A stretch of 64,000 nt of DNA from Canna indica (GCA_034359265.1 CP136891.1:51142001-51206000), one strand, 5' to 3'; shown: positions 44,216 through 57,632, counted from the first letter of the stretch. The notes: a model not told the origin generated them from the letters alone. Program-made: numbers and translations.

Positions 44216-46212
44216 ATTTTTTTAAAAATAAATAAATAAATAAAATATAAATTCATGTTCCAATATTTAATCAAAACACATATGAAATAAAAGATAATAA
44301 ATTATAATATATGAATATCAACATATTATTTACATCGTATCAAAATAATAATATTTACATCATATCAAAATAAAATATCAAAAAAGTACATCAATGATCA
44401 GGCGAAGGAGGGGGGAGGCGGCGTGGAGAGGGGTTGCCTGGGAAGCACATCAGTCGGCGTCGATTAAATTAATTTATGCTCATCATAAAAAAAAAAAACA
44501 ATCTTCTCAATGTTGACCATTAACAAGAAATGCCCAACTTTATACACACCCAATTATACTTGTTCAACATCAACAGATTTGCCAGTTTCTTTCACTAATA
44601 GATAAGAAAGCTGACACATATGTAAGATGGATCAGACGAACAAGAAATGCCAACATAATTACACATATCAAAGTATGCTATCAAAGCAGAGACTAACTCA
44701 TACTTTGGGACTTTGAATAGATCCATTAAGGAGTTAACATTTAATAAAAAGACTTAGATGCCGAAATGTTAGTCCAACAATTAAACAGAGTTCACATGCA
44801 CTATTGGTAAGCTAAGATGACAGAGAAGTGCGGACTCATTTATTCAATTTAGCATAAATTAATTATATGATGTTACAACAAAGATTCTTTCTGTTTTTTG
44901 ACCGCCAACGTAGCAAGAAACTATATAACTATAGATTTTCAGTTTAGTGCTCGAAGGCAGATCAATTGTAAATAAATAGAAAATGATAGATACTAACATT
45001 AGAATTGAAAGTGTTAGAACACTATAACATTCTAAACTTAAATCACTCCTTAATTAACCATAGTGTTAACTTATTGAAATAAAACTAATTAGCTGATTCA
45101 TTGCACTTAGTTTTTGTATCTAGTTATTTATATACTAGAGACAAACTGCACAATTAAGTATCCACTTTCTGTTATGGGAATTATGGCATCAACTTTGAAG
45201 CATGACTTGAATGATCAACCAATGGCAAATCATCAAACATACCTAATTGATCAACCATGTTCTCATCATTTAGAGCAATTAATTATGCATGTCTACTTAA
45301 ACATCAGTACAGGACAAATAAGAAATCCCATCACTTGTCTTTAAGACACCTAATTAGGAGAATATTAAACTGATGCATCATGGCAATCATGAGAGAGATG
45401 GAAAATTCATTTGTTTTGAAGTTTAAACCAAGATTAAACTTGACTAAAATCTTTACTTCGAATGTGGAATAATACTCTAATGCCTATCCTGTTCAAATCA
45501 AGGTTTTTCAACTCTGGCTTTAAATAAGTTGTTTAAGAAATTCATTTAAACAATATAGTAAATTTAAGTTGTTTAAATAATACTCTAATGTGGAATAATA
45601 CTCTAATGTTTTTAAACTCTAGCTTTAAATAATACTCTAATGTGGAATAATACTCTAATGGCTTTAAATGCAAGACTTGAATAGTAAATTCAGAGTCTTT
45701 AGTCTCCAAACAACCCTGTAGGTTGAGAATCTAGATTCATTGTGGTTTTTGAATTCCATGATAAGCTTATTAAATGATAGACATAGAAGTTAATTTTTGT
45801 TAATATATAAAATAAAGAAAAAGAACTCTCTTTTAATTGTGCAAGTCACCATTGATCTACAGTACACATAAAAGACTAACAAACATGCACCCTTACACAT
45901 TAGTATCATACTCTTCCAATGTATTGCTCCTGCAATTTAATTGAAAATTGTAAGCAAAAGATATATGATGAATACTTGAGAATACAAGATTCTTCAACTT
46001 TAAATCATAGCTATCTAATTTTTGCCATAAGAATCATATTCTTCAACTTTATTAAATGTTATTGCTAGATTGTTCGGGTTTTAGTTTTCCCATGTGAGAT
46101 TATAATAAAGGATACACTATCAACGAAAACCAGTGGCTTTGTGAAAATTAACCGTGGGTGTGGGGAAATAAAAAGAATCGAAAAGCGGCAGCATGCCAGC
46201 ATGATTACCTTG
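44216..46212. other. CACTA K interior, left part
   Basis: AT-rich; no ORF with coding character. A short GC-rich patch lies at 44399-44460. Short direct repeats (AATACTCTAATG, four to six times between 45470 and 45660) indicate local duplication. Nothing else was recognised. Confidence 0.4.
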
Positions 46213-47918
46213 TGTTGGCTTAAGGTTTTCAACCTTGGTCTTAATCTCGATTTTGATGATAACAAACATGGAACAAATGTTTCATTGAGAAATACTTTCA
46301 GGTTCCATATCGGTTAGCGTACGACGTCCCCGACCGGAAAAATCGAAAAAATCGGAGAAATCGGCAAGGACGCTCGGATTCTTCAAAAAATTAGAGTTTA
46401 GATTTAGGGTGTCTAGTTTATGTTGTAAATCCTCATGATGATGCATAAGAACCCAAAAACCAATCCCAAACCGCAAATCATGAAAACCCGGAACCACCCT
46501 GAAATTCACTAAGCCTAGGGAGCTCATTGGAGGGCTATATGACCTAGACATTATCTTGACATAAAAAATGGCGGTAATTGTTCCTTGGGTAGAAACTAGA
46601 TAACGAGGTATTTTTAAAGATTTTTTAGAAGCCTTTAGCCTACCCATACTTGACCCGGGAAGTTAGAAAATTTTCGTTTTCTGAAAATTTGTACTAGACC
46701 CCAAAAACTAGATTTTGATTCTTAAGGATTTTAATTTTTTAGATATTTTTATTGAATCCAAATGGGGGGTAATCCTTATATAACATTTATGTTTCAAAGT
46801 TATTTAATCAAAACGAGCAGAAAAACAAAGCAAACCAATCTGCCCAGCCTAGTTTTGGTCGATCGATCGGTCGACCGAATGGCGTTAAAAAGTGGCAGAA
46901 GGCCACTTCGATCGACCGGGCAGTCGATCGACTAGTGCCAAAAATTGGCAGAAGGCTCATCGGTCGACTGGATTACAGAGAAGAAGAATCGCGTCTGGTG
47001 GTCGACCCGTCGATCGACCGGACAAAGAGATTAAGCCAGCGGTCGCTCGAGCGATCGATTGGTCGGTCGACCGACGATCGATCGGCATGCGATCGAACGG
47101 CAGAAACGACTAGTTTTTCGCCCGTTGACGCGCTGTTTCCGTTGTAGGGTTATAAATACCTAAACCCGGCGTTCCTTAAACAACTTTTTGATCACTCTTA
47201 ATATTCATCGAGCCATCATTGATCAACTCTAAAGCATTTCTTGAGCCATCCCTCTGCAATCCCTAGTTTCCAGGATAACACCTTGATTTAGCCTTCAAGA
47301 TTTATCGATTCATCATCTCAAGGCATCAAGAGGACTAGGTAGTGTCTTTTGGAGCTAAGTATAGTTTGATTGATTTATTGCTCCAATTATTATTGTATTT
47401 TTTTGTTTATTTTGATTGTACATCAAGTGTGTAAACCTAGATTGCTAGGTTTGATTGAGTTGGTGGTTGCCTTGGTGTTAAGGCTTAAACCCACCATTGT
47501 AAACTTAGTTTACTAGGATTAGTTCTTGTTGTCCTTAGGATTGAGGTGAGAGAGTGCTCTCGGTAGGAAGACGAAGACTTTCGGATGAGGAAAGGGCCTT
47601 CGGTGTGATAGCATAGACTCTCCGGTGAAATCATCCTCGTTGTAAAGGAAATAAGAAAATCTAATAATGTTAGTTTGGAAATCCTAAGCGGGGTGCTTAG
47701 GTAGTGTAGTAGGCATTGAGGTCGAAGCACTATAAGTTCTTGTGTTTGCATTGATATCTTATTTGTTTTAATTGCATTATCATTTATCACTTCCGTATTT
47801 AGTCGTCGAATTATAATTTGCCTAAAGTAACCAAAGAAACGATTAAAATCAAATTTAGGCTAATTGATTAGTAAACACACTATTCATCCCCCCTCTAGTG
47901 TGATCATTTCAACCAACA
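46213..47918 (+). mobile_element. Solo LTR P (subfamily 2) inside CACTA K
   Basis: 1706 bp, TGTTGGCTTAAGG to TTTCAACCAACA, with an exact duplication CCTTG (46208-46212, 47919-47923). TCGA array at 46855-47095; hairpin CCTAAGC-GGGGT-GCTTAGG near 47685. Deepest level of the nest LINE E > LTR I > CACTA K > LTR P. Confidence 0.9.
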
Positions 47919-48447
47919 CCTTGATATGGTGGTGGGAGAGTCCTGCTATGAGTAGGTTGATATGTGACAGGAGTAACTTTTTGAAAGGACACAAAAAAGA
48001 AGAAAAGATTAGGACGACAACATTGAATCATGCTTTCTAACTTACGAAATAAAAGGGATCATGCATCGAGAATCATATGCGAAGTGACCACATTTTACAG
48101 CCCTTTTAGTCGAACAACACAAATCGATTAATAGGGGGAAAAGGAAGGAACGTGAAACATGAATAAGTTGGGGGCATTACTCAACCCAATTGATGAGGTT
48201 TGTCGTTAGAAGCCATAATAACGATTGGAAAAGAATTGCTTGAACATTGATGATAACACAAAACAAAAACTACAATCAAGAGGAAGGGGAGACATTCGGA
48301 AGATTGGGAGGAGAGATCGGCGGGCCGTAGTTGGCTAAAGTTGTGAGGGTCATAAGAAGGTCATTCGCCGAGCAAAGAACCCATGTCTGTCTTCTGGGGT
48401 TCTCCTCTCCTATCTGCTCTTCTTTGCCCCTTTCTCTTTCGGCCACT

Positions 48448-48478
<31 letters not shown>

Positions 48479-49127
48479 CACAAAGAAAGAGAGAGAGAGA
48501 GAGATTTGGGTACGATCCGGTTTTAAGTAACTTTAAACTCTAACGGGTCTGTGATAGCAGTAGCAGTCGCAAAAGCGCGGTCGCGACGCGGTCACCGAAC
48601 TGTCGCTATTTTGCGACGGCACTTGAGGCGGTCGTAGTACTATCGCCAACCTGGCCACTCTGTGACCCCAATGGACGGCGGTCATAGAACCGTCGCATCT
48701 GCGACTGCATCCAGTGTCGTCGCAAATGAGTCATTGCAAAAGCTCAATTTTTTAGTAGTGCAATTACCCGCACTTTTGGTGCCAAGAAAATATCTAGATT
48801 ATATAGCCCTCCAAGGAGCTCCCTAGGCTGAGTGAATTTTAGGGCATTCTCTGGGTTTTCGTGTATTGGGGTTCAGATTTAGTTTTTGGATTCTTATGCA
48901 TCATCATGAGGATTTACAAAATATGCTTAGACACCCTAAACCTAAACTCTATCTTTTCGAGCGTCAACGAGCGTCCTTGCCGATTTCTCTGATTTCTCTG
49001 ACCGGGGACGTCGAACGCTAACCGACTTGGAACCTGAAAGTATTTTTCAATGAAACATTAGTTCCATGTTTGTTATCATCAAAACCGAGATTAAGACCTA
49101 GGTAGAAAATCTTAGGCGAACACCGAG

Positions 49128-49780
49128 GTGGTGTGAGGACCAATTTATGGTCGATGACGGCCAATCATTTGAACCCCAGGAAATGGTCCAAGACCTTTTT
49201 GATGTGGTGAGGAGGATCTCTTTTATTTGACTAGGTGAAAGGGTAGCCGGAAGAGTTGAATTCCCGAAGGTTGCATTCATTAATGAGGAAGTGAAGCTCG
49301 TTGCCCATGAAGGAGTACTCCGTGCCACCATTTCTCGGTAGCTCTAAGGATGGCATTCATATCACCACCCAGGAGAAGGGGGATGGAACTGCTCTTAATC
49401 AAGGTTATCAGTTCTCAGATTTGGCTCCAACGGTTAGCTTTTTCATAGTGGAGATGAGTTCCAATGAATGACCATTCCATATTTGTATCAGCATTTTAAA
49501 TGGATGCTTTGATAAAGAAGGAACCATAAATAATTTCTGAGGCAAAAATATTTTGTTTCCAAGTGAGTAGTAGTCCTCCCCCAAAGCCAATGGGGTTAAC
49601 TGTGAAGGATGAATGAAAGTTGCACTATTTGATTATAAAATTGAAATAGAGTGTATCTCTTTTTAGTTCCATGAGGATGAGGAAGAGGGTATCAGGATTG
49701 TTTTTGGAGCAAGTATCCTTGAGGAAATGAACTGTCAAAGGATTCCCTAGCCCCTGGCAGTTCCAAAACATAGTAGCCAT
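49128..49780 (-). pseudogene. LINE E ORF2 start and endonuclease N terminus
   Basis: ATG at 49778-49780 (minus) begins MATMFWNCQGLGNPLTVHFL, the standard start of plant LINE ORF2 endonuclease. It continues with NPIGFGGGLLLTWK (about 49590), GGDMNAIL (catalytic GDFN-type motif, about 49360) and ECNLREFNSSGYPFTWSNK (about 49230). Stops and frame changes at about 49625 and elsewhere show decay. The upstream spacer reaches LTR L at 49815. Confidence 0.8.
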
Positions 49781-49815
49781 TGATGCAACTTGGCCCATTT
49801 GAGGCTGACTTCCTT

Positions 49816-51078
49816 TGTTGGCCTAAGGTTTTCAACCTTGGTTATCATATTTATTTTGATGATAACAAACTTATTCTAATGGGTTTATCAAGTATGGTTT
49901 ATCAAGTGTTTTATTTCAGGTTGGTGATTGATTCGCACGCGAAGTTCGTCGAGATAAATAGTGAAAACTCAAGTATCGACGGCTTCAAAAGCAATTGAGT
50001 CGGAAGATAGGTCTAGGCTTAGAATTTGTTAATGTAAAATACTTCTTAGGCATCAAATCATCCATCTCCATGTATTTATGCAAAGCCAACACCCAATCGA
50101 AATTCGAAATTAAACCCGAAGTGAAAAATTAGCAAAAATCATAAAATAGTTATTGATCACAATATCGGTCGAACCTCGACCGATCGACGGTTGCCCGAGG
50201 ATCGACCGAAAGGGTTTTGGAAATTCTTTAGAACTTGTTCAACTGACCCTCGGTCGAATCTTGGCCGCCCGAGGGTTGGACGACGATTGATCGAATTCAC
50301 CAAAGGATCTATGTAGATCCGTTGAACGGCTAGTTTCGACCCTCTCTTGATATGGCCTTTATAAAAGGCCCTGAAACCAGCCTCCTAATGCTTCATTGAG
50401 TTAATCCTTGAAGGATTGAGTCATTTTCTTTGAGTTCTACACCTAATTTCTCAATCTCACCTTGCTTGAGCCTCCAACTCTACATCAAGCCTTCCTAAAT
50501 CCAAAGAGTCATCTTCTTGAGTCCTTAAAGGATTAGGAGCAAGCTAGAAAGAGCACCAACTGGTTTTGCTTCTTACTTGTGCTCTTTATCATTGTTTTTA
50601 CTTATATTTTTGTTTTCATTTAAAGCTTGTAGAGATCTAAGTGTTTAGGTCTTGAGTGTTGGTGGTTGCCTTGGCTAGAAGGCATAAGTCCACCATTGTA
50701 ATCTAGGATTAGAGTGTCCTTAGGAAGAGTGAGGTGGGAGAGTGCTCTCAGTGTAAAAACGGGTGTGCTTTTGGTGTGAGAGCGGAGACTCTCCGGTGAA
50801 AAGTCCTCATTGTAAAGGAATTTTACATCTAGTGGATTAGGATTGAAATCCTAAGTGGTGTCCTTAGGTAGTGGAGCAGATGGGTTGCTGAACCACTATA
50901 AATCTCATTGTTAGCATTGATATTATTGTGTGTGCTGCTTAGCCTATTTACAATTGTTATTCCATTATTTTGCTAAGTATTTATTTTCATTATGCCTTAG
51001 GTGAGAATTGAATAAATGAAATTGAAAAATAGACATTAATCTTAGTACACACTATTCTCTCTAGGGCGGATATTCAAC
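49816..51078 (+). mobile_element. LTR L, diverged solo LTR of the TCGA family
   Basis: Starts TGTTGGCCTAAGG with the AAGGTT-TTC-AACCTT hairpin intact and ends near GGCGGATATTCAAC. The TCGA array is poor and altered (50168-50290), but the TATA box lies in a perfect palindrome, GGCCTTT-ATA-AAAGGCC (50354-50370), and the CCTAAG...CTTAGG stem is present (50850-50868). It inserted in LINE E. No clear target duplication could be read. Confidence 0.75.
50354..50370. promoter_or_regulatory. TATA box in palindrome, LTR L
   Basis: GGCCTTT-ATA-AAAGGCC, perfect 7-bp arms with a sequence different from the other LTRs. Confidence 0.8.
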
Positions 51079-51484
51079 TTGCATCCTCCACCTGATTTAT
51101 TGGGTTTGTGGAATGACTTGTTCTCCTACGTTTCAGCGGTTCAGTGTTTGAACTAAAGGCGGTCCACTATTTGAAGTGAGCAGAAGAAACAGTGTGTAAT
51201 TCACCATTACATGAGAGTGCTTGTTTATTTCTTGCCTTGGCTTTGACTGTCCGGAGGGATATGCGAATGTTACAAGCTGGATCAATTTCATCAACCAAAT
51301 TTCTTGTGTTGGATACTGATGTGTTCGGTGAGGGGAGAGGAGGTGATGTTCTACCATGATTGGGTGTAAAATCTGCTACAGGTTCAGAGTTGATGTTTGA
51401 CTGATGATCTCCTTTCGTAGATAAATCAGAAAGTTGCTTGGCGACGGAGTCAGAGCCATGGAAATGTTGTTGTGATGAAGATTG
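51079..51484 (-). pseudogene. LINE E fragment: 3' part of ORF1 and spacer
   Basis: Low-complexity, Ser/Pro-rich reading (for example SDSVAKQLSDLSTKGDHQSN, GRTSPPLPTEHISIQ) with stops, located between the ORF1 knuckle region and the ORF2 start. Such variable tails are typical of plant LINE ORF1. It is assigned mainly by position. Confidence 0.5.
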
Positions 51485-51963
51485 TGTAAGACAAATCTTT
51501 AATCAAGTATTTCATGAATATAAGAATATCATAAATAAATTAGTAAGATAAGATCTTACTTGATGACGACATATCTGCAACGGAATAAACTTCTGGATCT
51601 CCAAGGAAAGCCAGGTCTTCCTCCACAACACCATCTCAGATGCTCTGCTTTTGATGGGGAAAGCAACTATGAGCTAGGGTTTTTCCACACGGTGTATAGA
51701 GGGGACCTAGCCTCTATTTATAACTGATTATATGGGCCCGTCCATCACGGGCTTCATTAATCGGGCCTACACTTGATTAATCACACCAATCATGGTTAAG
51801 TGTTTCAAGCTCGAATCACATGGATCAAGATCACATGAGCTAACAGACATCTCAATAATAGATCATAAGATCAAACCCGCTTTTATTAAATCAAAACATT
51901 ACAATTGATTGTAGCCCACATATGAAAAATAAAAATATAGAATATTTAAAAAATATTCTAACA
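51485..51963 (-). repeat. 3' LTR of copia element M
   Basis: 479 bp; the plus strand starts TGTAAGACAAATC and ends ATTCTAACA. Adjacent inside, CTCCCACTTG (51966-51975) is the complement of the polypurine tract CAAGTGGGAG. Confidence 0.95.
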
Positions 51964-52636
51964 TTCTCCCACTTGGGCAAGATCAATTGTAAAATTTTAT
52001 TTTTGAAAAAATTTAAAAAATGACACTCGGGTTTAATCACATATTTCAAAAAATGTGGCCACAAAATAAATAAATAAAATAAAAATGATCCAAGATGCAA
52101 CACTTATTATGACTCATATCAACAACCAATGATATCGAATCATGGCAGCCATCATGACAATACTAGACATAAGACTTTCCATGGTCACGAATACCACTGA
52201 CATTGCTGATAATTGTCATTGGTGTGGAGTGTAGCATGAAAATAACACTCAAAATGATCCAATAAGAACAATGTTATTTTCATTGTCAGTCCTCATACTT
52301 TCTCTTCTAGATATACCTTTCGGCAGGAGAAAGCGTATGGTTTTTTAAAAAACCATCAAGTCCCTAGACTCAAAATTGGCATCAATCAATGGGCAACATG
52401 ATTCACATGACACCGAGCCTTTAAACAAAAAACATGATGTCTCTAGACTTAAATATGGTATTAATCAAGAGACATTCTGATTCAAATGATACCGAGTCTT
52501 AAATAATTATTGAACACATATATTAAATATGACAATATGATCTCAAAGGAAAAAGAGTTTATTATTGAACATGCGGTAACATAAACCTAACAATCATGTA
52601 TCAAAGTGCTCAAAACAAAAGGAAAAATAACTCCCA

Positions 52637-53283
52637 CTAACCAAACACATCAAAAGAACTCAGAATGCCCATATTTTCAACATGTCTTTTAAAGACTATG
52701 GGTCTGAGTCCCTTGGTTAAGGGATCAGCAAGCATCAGATCTGTCTCTATGTGTTCGACTAAAATATCTCCTTTCTTTACAAGATCTCTAACAGTCAAAT
52801 ATTTCAACTCTAAATGTTTGGAGCCACTAGAGGTTTTATTGTTCTTCGTGAAGAACACATCAGCACTATTATCACAATAAATAGTAAGAGGCCTAGAAAT
52901 AGAATCAACAAGACGAAGCCCAGAAATAAGATTCTTAAGCCAGACAGCTTGAGAAGCCGCAGCATAACAGGCAACAAATTTTGCTTGCATAGTAGAAGAA
53001 GCAACTAGAGTCTGTTTCTTACTTTCCAAGAGATGGCTCCACCAGCTAACATGAAAATATATCCAGATGCAGATTTTTTGTCATCAAGGCACCTAGCGAG
53101 ATCTGAGTCAGAATAGCCTACAATCTCTAAATTTTCCATTATTTTATACATAAGCATGTGTTCTTTAGTCCTCTGCAGGTATCTCATAACTTTCTTAGCT
53201 GCTACCCAATGATCATAACCAGGATTTGACTGATATCTGCCCAAGACTCCAACAATAAAAGCAATGTCCGATCTAGTGCAAAC
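52637..53283 (-). pseudogene. Element M RNase H
   Basis: The minus strand VGYSDSDLARCLDDKKSASG (about 53120) and TIYCDNSADVFFTKN (about 52880) hold catalytic Asp residues; KHLELKYLTVRDLV and ADPLTKGL are conserved copia ends. A TAG interrupts LMYA.VCTR (about 53268), and a one-base loss near 53030 shifts the frame between ISWK and KKQTLVASS. Confidence 0.9.
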
Positions 53284-54159
53284 CTATGCATACATCAGGC
53301 TCCCCAGTGCACTATCAAATGGCTTGTCATTCATTTGACCCTTCTCTAATGCATTTTTAGGACATTGATTTTTGCTAAATTTATCGCCTTTAATGACAGG
53401 TACATCACCAGGCTTGCAATCTAACATGTTGAACCTTTCCAAAATTCGATTAACATAAGCTTTTTGAGATAATCCAAGCAAACAATGAGATCTATCCCTA
53501 TGGATTTCAATTCCCAGTACAAAAGAAGCTTCACCCAGATCCTTCATATCGAAAGATTTAGTCAACATGAGTTTAGTTTCATGAAGGAGAGCAAGATCAT
53601 TTGAAGCCAGTAGAATGTCATCCACATATAATATGAGAAAAATTATTTTGCTCCCACTGACCTTGATATATATGCAATGATCAACTTTATTTTCCTCAAA
53701 ACCCATGGAAGACACAATCATATCAAATTTCAAATACCACTGTCTAGAAGCCTGTTTCAAACCATAAATGGACTTCTTCAATTTGCATACCAAATGCTCA
53801 CTGCCAGTTTTTTGATAACCTTCAGGTTGTTTCATATAAATCTCTTCATAGAGATCACCATTTAAAAAAGCTGTTTTGACATCCATCTGATGTAACTCCA
53901 AATCAAAATGAGCTACAAGGGCCATAATAATTCTGAAAGAATCTTTAGAGGAAATAGGTGAGAAAGTTTCATTGTAGTCAATGCCCTCTTTCTGGGTAAA
54001 ACCCTTTGTAACAATTCGGGCTTTGAACCTCTCAACATTACCTTTGGAGTCCTTCTTGGTTTTAAAAATCCACTTACAGCCAATAGGTCTATAGTTTTCA
54101 GGTAATTCAACCAAATCCCAAACATCATTATCAGCCATAGAAAGCATTTCCTCATTCAT
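53284..54159 (-). pseudogene. Element M reverse transcriptase
   Basis: 291 codons open. VWDLVELPENYRPIGCKWIF, VTKGFTQKEGIDYNETFSPI, QMDVKTAFLNGDLYEEIYMK (first catalytic Asp) and LYVDDILLAS (catalytic DD, about 53625) are the copia RT blocks in order; VLGIEIHRDRS follows. A TGA just upstream (about 54167) replaces the W before the ATG, so 54159 is not the real start. The domain itself looks undamaged. Confidence 0.9.
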
Positions 54160-54295
54160 AGCACATATTCATTTATCTGACTGTGCACAAGAAATGGCTT
54201 GATTATAGTCACTAGGATCAAGGACATCCCCAACATCATAATCATTTTCATTAAGATATACCAAATAATCATCAGGGATTGCAGATCACCTTTCT

Positions 54296-55249
54296 CTAGT
54301 AGATCTTCTCACCGGCACAAAGTAAAGCAGGTTCAGCAGGAAGCGGATCAACAATAGGATTAAGCAGATTAACAGCTAAAGGACTGTCCGAAGGAACAGG
54401 GGAATGAGAAATATTATCATCATGACTAGCAACAGAATTGCCTGGAACAAGTGACCTAAGATCATTGATAAAAGAAAGAGGTACTGATACATTAGTGACA
54501 GGTTCAGAATGAAGAGAATTAGGCTCAGCTACATCAAGTTCTAAAAACTTCGTTGTCAAAGACTCCACAATTTTAGTGCATCTGCTTGGACAATAGAAAC
54601 GGTAGCCTTTTGAATGATCTGAATATCCAATGAAAAAACAACGAATGGTTTTAGAATCAAGCTTTTTCTCAGAGGGATTATAGATTCTCACTTCAGCAGG
54701 ACATCCCCAGACCCGAAAATGATTTAAACTAGGTTTTCTACATGTCCACAGTTCAAAAGGGGTTTTGGGAACAGATTTACTGGGGACACGGTTAAGAATA
54801 TAGAGAGAGGTTTTAATGGCTTCGCCCCACAGAAATTCTGGCAAATTCGACCTGGTCATCATGCTCCTCATCATATCCTTAAGAGTGTGCGGCTACGCCT
54901 TTCAGCTACACCATTTTGTTCAGGACTACCTGGCATGGTATATTGAGGAACAATTCCACATTCTTGCAAGTATGAAGCAAAAAGTCCTACATGTTGACCA
55001 GCAACACCATGTCTACCATAATACTCTCCTCCACGATCAGATCTCACTATCTTGATGACTGTTCCCAACTGTTTTTCAACTTCGGTCTTAAACACTTTGA
55101 ATTTATCAAGCGCTTCAGACTTTTCTTCAATTAAATAAATATAGCCATATCGAGAAAAGTCATCAATAAAAGTGATAAAGAATTTTTATGACCACAAATA
55201 GTAGGAGAGTAAGGTCCACTAATGTCTGTATGAATGATTTCTAATAGAC
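54296..55249 (-). pseudogene. Element M integrase
   Basis: EIIHTDISGPY (first Asp of the DDE triad, about 55240), IVRSDRGGEYYG (second Asp, about 55045) and [15 protein letters not shown] (Glu, about 54910). Then [36 protein letters not shown] and [20 protein letters not shown], the C-terminal part. At least two frame changes (about 55185 and 54875) split it. Confidence 0.9.
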
Positions 55250-55920
55250 TTGAACTTCTAGAAGCACTCTTTTTCTTGGTTTTGGTCAATTTACCCCTAA
55301 TACAATCAACATAAGTCCCCATATCTCCAAAATCTAAGATATGCAAAATATCAATTTTAACAAGTCTTTCAATCCTTTCTTTAGAGATGTGACCTAAACG
55401 CTTATGCCATAAAAGAAAAGATTTATCTTTGATCCTTGATCTTTTAACAATTTTGTTTTCAATGTTTAGAGATGTAGATGGACAATCAGGAGCTAAGGAC
55501 AACATATATAAACCATTAAACAAAGATCCACTTCCAATAAATTGAGAATTCAAAATAATATTCATATTGCTATTTCCAAAACTAAAATGAAATCCAAGTT
55601 TATCTAAACAAGAAACAGAAATCAAATTTCTCCTAAATGTAGGTACATATAAGGTGTCCTTCAGAACAAGTTCAAATCCTAACTCTAAAAACAATCTAAC
55701 ATCTCCTACAGACTCCACAGTCACTTCAAGATCATTTCCTACTCTTAGTTTGCTTTGCCTCAGACTTGGTTTCCTCAGGTTTGCAAAAACCTGCATAGAA
55801 ATAGCAACATGGGTTGTGGACCCGCTATCAAACCACCAAGAATTAATAGGGACATCAACTAGATTAGACTCAAAACAAACAAGGGCTAAGGGGTTACCTC
55901 CAGCTTTTTGCTTCTTTTCT
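55250..55920 (-). pseudogene. Element M protease and pre-integrase zinc region
   Basis: SWWFDSGSTTHVA (about 55835-55797) carries the DSG catalytic motif of the retroviral-type aspartic protease. LWHKRLGHISKERIERLV (about 55410) is the GAG_pre-integrase signature with the His pair; its CxxC partner appears as DC (first Cys altered). The frame is shared with gag without a stop. Confidence 0.9.
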
Positions 55921-56748
55921 AACCAGGCCTTAAACTTTGTATATTCAAACCTTTTGTGTCCTTTCTTTTTGCAAAAGAGGCATCTGACAGATTTCTTAGT
56001 AGGGGCAGGCTTAGGACCTTCATTGGGGTTATACTGACCACTACCTTGTCCTTTATGAGATTTCTTCGGGGCAGCAGGTGAGAAATGCTTAAATTTCTTA
56101 TGAGGCTTGCCAGAATGGGGTTTGGGATGAACAGTTAGAAGAGTTAGATCACTCTTTTCTTTCTTAAGCTTTTCTTCCTCAGCAACACATTTAGTAATGA
56201 GATCATTCAGAGTCCATTTTTCATTCTGGGTAATATAGGCAGTCTTAATTTGACTGAACTCAGCAGGAAGAGAATTTAGGGCATGAGGAACAAGGAAGAG
56301 GGAGTCATCTAGTTCAACTTTCAAGGCTTTAAGCTAGGTTTGAAGCATAATTATTTTCAGAATGAACTCTCTTACACCCCCAGAGTTATCATAAACCATA
56401 GTTGTCAATTCTTTCATTAGATATGCAGTCTCAGCATTATCAGCCACTTGAAATCTTTTCCCAATAGAATTAAGAAACTCTTTGGCATTTGAAGTATCAG
56501 ACAATCCACTCATTAAATGTTCAGGAATAGTCCTTTTAATGGCAAGCAAGCTTAATCTATTGGATCTCTCCCACTTAGCTAATAGGTCTTTTTGATCAGG
56601 AGTGGCGGTTTGACCTTCAAGAATCATCGGCTTGTCTTCATGAATAGCCATGTCAAGATCAGCCATGCCTAGAGAATTCTATGTCGTGTTTCCACTTCTT
56701 AAAGTTTGAACCACTCAACATATTAATAGAGGCATTGCAGTTGTTCAT
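55921..56748 (-). pseudogene. Element M gag
   Basis: ATG at 56746-56748 begins MNNCNASINMLSGSNFKKW. A short deletion at about 56677 shifts the frame before MADLDMAIHEDKP. A TAG at 56331-56333 lies in the UBN2 helix region. The CCHC knuckle (about 55982) reads CLFCKKKGHKRFEY: the last Cys is Tyr, a G-to-A type change that should damage RNA binding. Capsid function is therefore lost. Confidence 0.85.
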
Positions 56749-57339
56749 ACTAAAAGTAACTGTGACAAGAATTGAAATACATTAGATTAAATTATAGGGC
56801 ATGGAATATAATTGAAATTGAGGCTAACAAAATATTACATATTCACCTTTGGGCAGAACATGTAATCACAAAATAAAGCGCCAATGAGTTAAAGTATGAG
56901 AATACACTGATTTTCAAAAAATCTATCACCTTTGGGCAGACAGATCTCTAGACCAATGCACATCCTAATAACTCCATTTAATAAGACCTCCAATTAAAAT
57001 ACTCAATAATCATCCTTTGGGAAAAATTATTGAATGAATTAATCTTCAGTATTCCTCATATGATGAGAAAATACACCACTCATTATAAGTAATCCCACTT
57101 TGGTGATAATTACAAATAATAACTAGTGAAAAAACTCACCAGGAATCAATATTATGCCCTTTAAATTATTTTAATTCATAATATAGTGCAAAAATTGGTA
57201 TGAAATAAAAATACCTCAAATGTTATGAATCTCCATTTTTAAGCATTCCCTAAATTATTTATATTTATTTATAAATTATGTCAATCTCTACCCCTAATTG
57301 TCACAATATTAGGTTTGAGGTTTTATAAAAGATAACATA

Positions 57340-57632
57340 ATTTACAATAATAAATTATCATGTATGAAATTTGCATAAACAAAATAAGTAATTATGCAAA
57401 AATATAACATGAATTATAGTCAAATCATAGCAATTTAATTGCAACAATAATTCATAAATCAAGTCAATTGAAGTTTGATTAAATCTATTACAATAATAAA
57501 TTGACATGTATAAAATTTGCATAAATAAAAATAAGTAATTATGTAAAAATATAATATGAATTATAGTTAAATCATAGTAATTTAATTGCAACAACAATTC
57601 ATAAATCAAGCCAACTGAAGCATGAATAAATC
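57340..57632. repeat. Two-copy tandem duplication in the leader of element M
   Basis: About 146-bp units (GCATAAA[CT]AAAATAAG... at 57373 and 57519) differing at roughly ten positions. AT-rich, in the untranslated leader between PBS and gag. Confidence 0.8.

Larger units (their letters stand above)
43938..48760. mobile_element. CACTA K, non-autonomous CACTA transposon holding solo LTR P
   Basis: The left end CACTACCAAAAA and the right end TTTTTAGTAGTG form a 12-bp terminal repeat with one mismatch. The 3-bp duplication CAA (43935-43937, 48761-48763) is exact. Subterminal repeats built on TGCGAC/GTCGCA fill 43965-44215 and 48550-48730. About 3.1 kb after removal of LTR P. The interior is AT-rich with no transposase. 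A (CA)n-(GA)n microsatellite lies at 48456-48504. Confidence 0.9.
41094..49122 (-). mobile_element. Solo LTR I (subfamily 2), interrupted by LTR J and CACTA K
   Basis: The pieces are 41094-42217, 43829-43937 and 48764-49122 (about 1.59 kb). The exact target duplication is CCGAG at 41089-41093 and 49123-49127. The plus strand opens TGTTGGAGAAATGGCC and closes AGGCGAACA. The three pieces are collinear with LTR J. No internal region is attached, so it is a solo LTR. TCGA array at 41870-42010. Confidence 0.9.

Noticed and set aside
48456..48504. CA/GA repeat as regulatory DNA
   Set aside because: A plain microsatellite inside CACTA K; no evidence of function.
49811..51085. Target duplication for LTR L
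   Set aside because: TCCTT before the LTR has no good partner after it; the LTR end is diverged.
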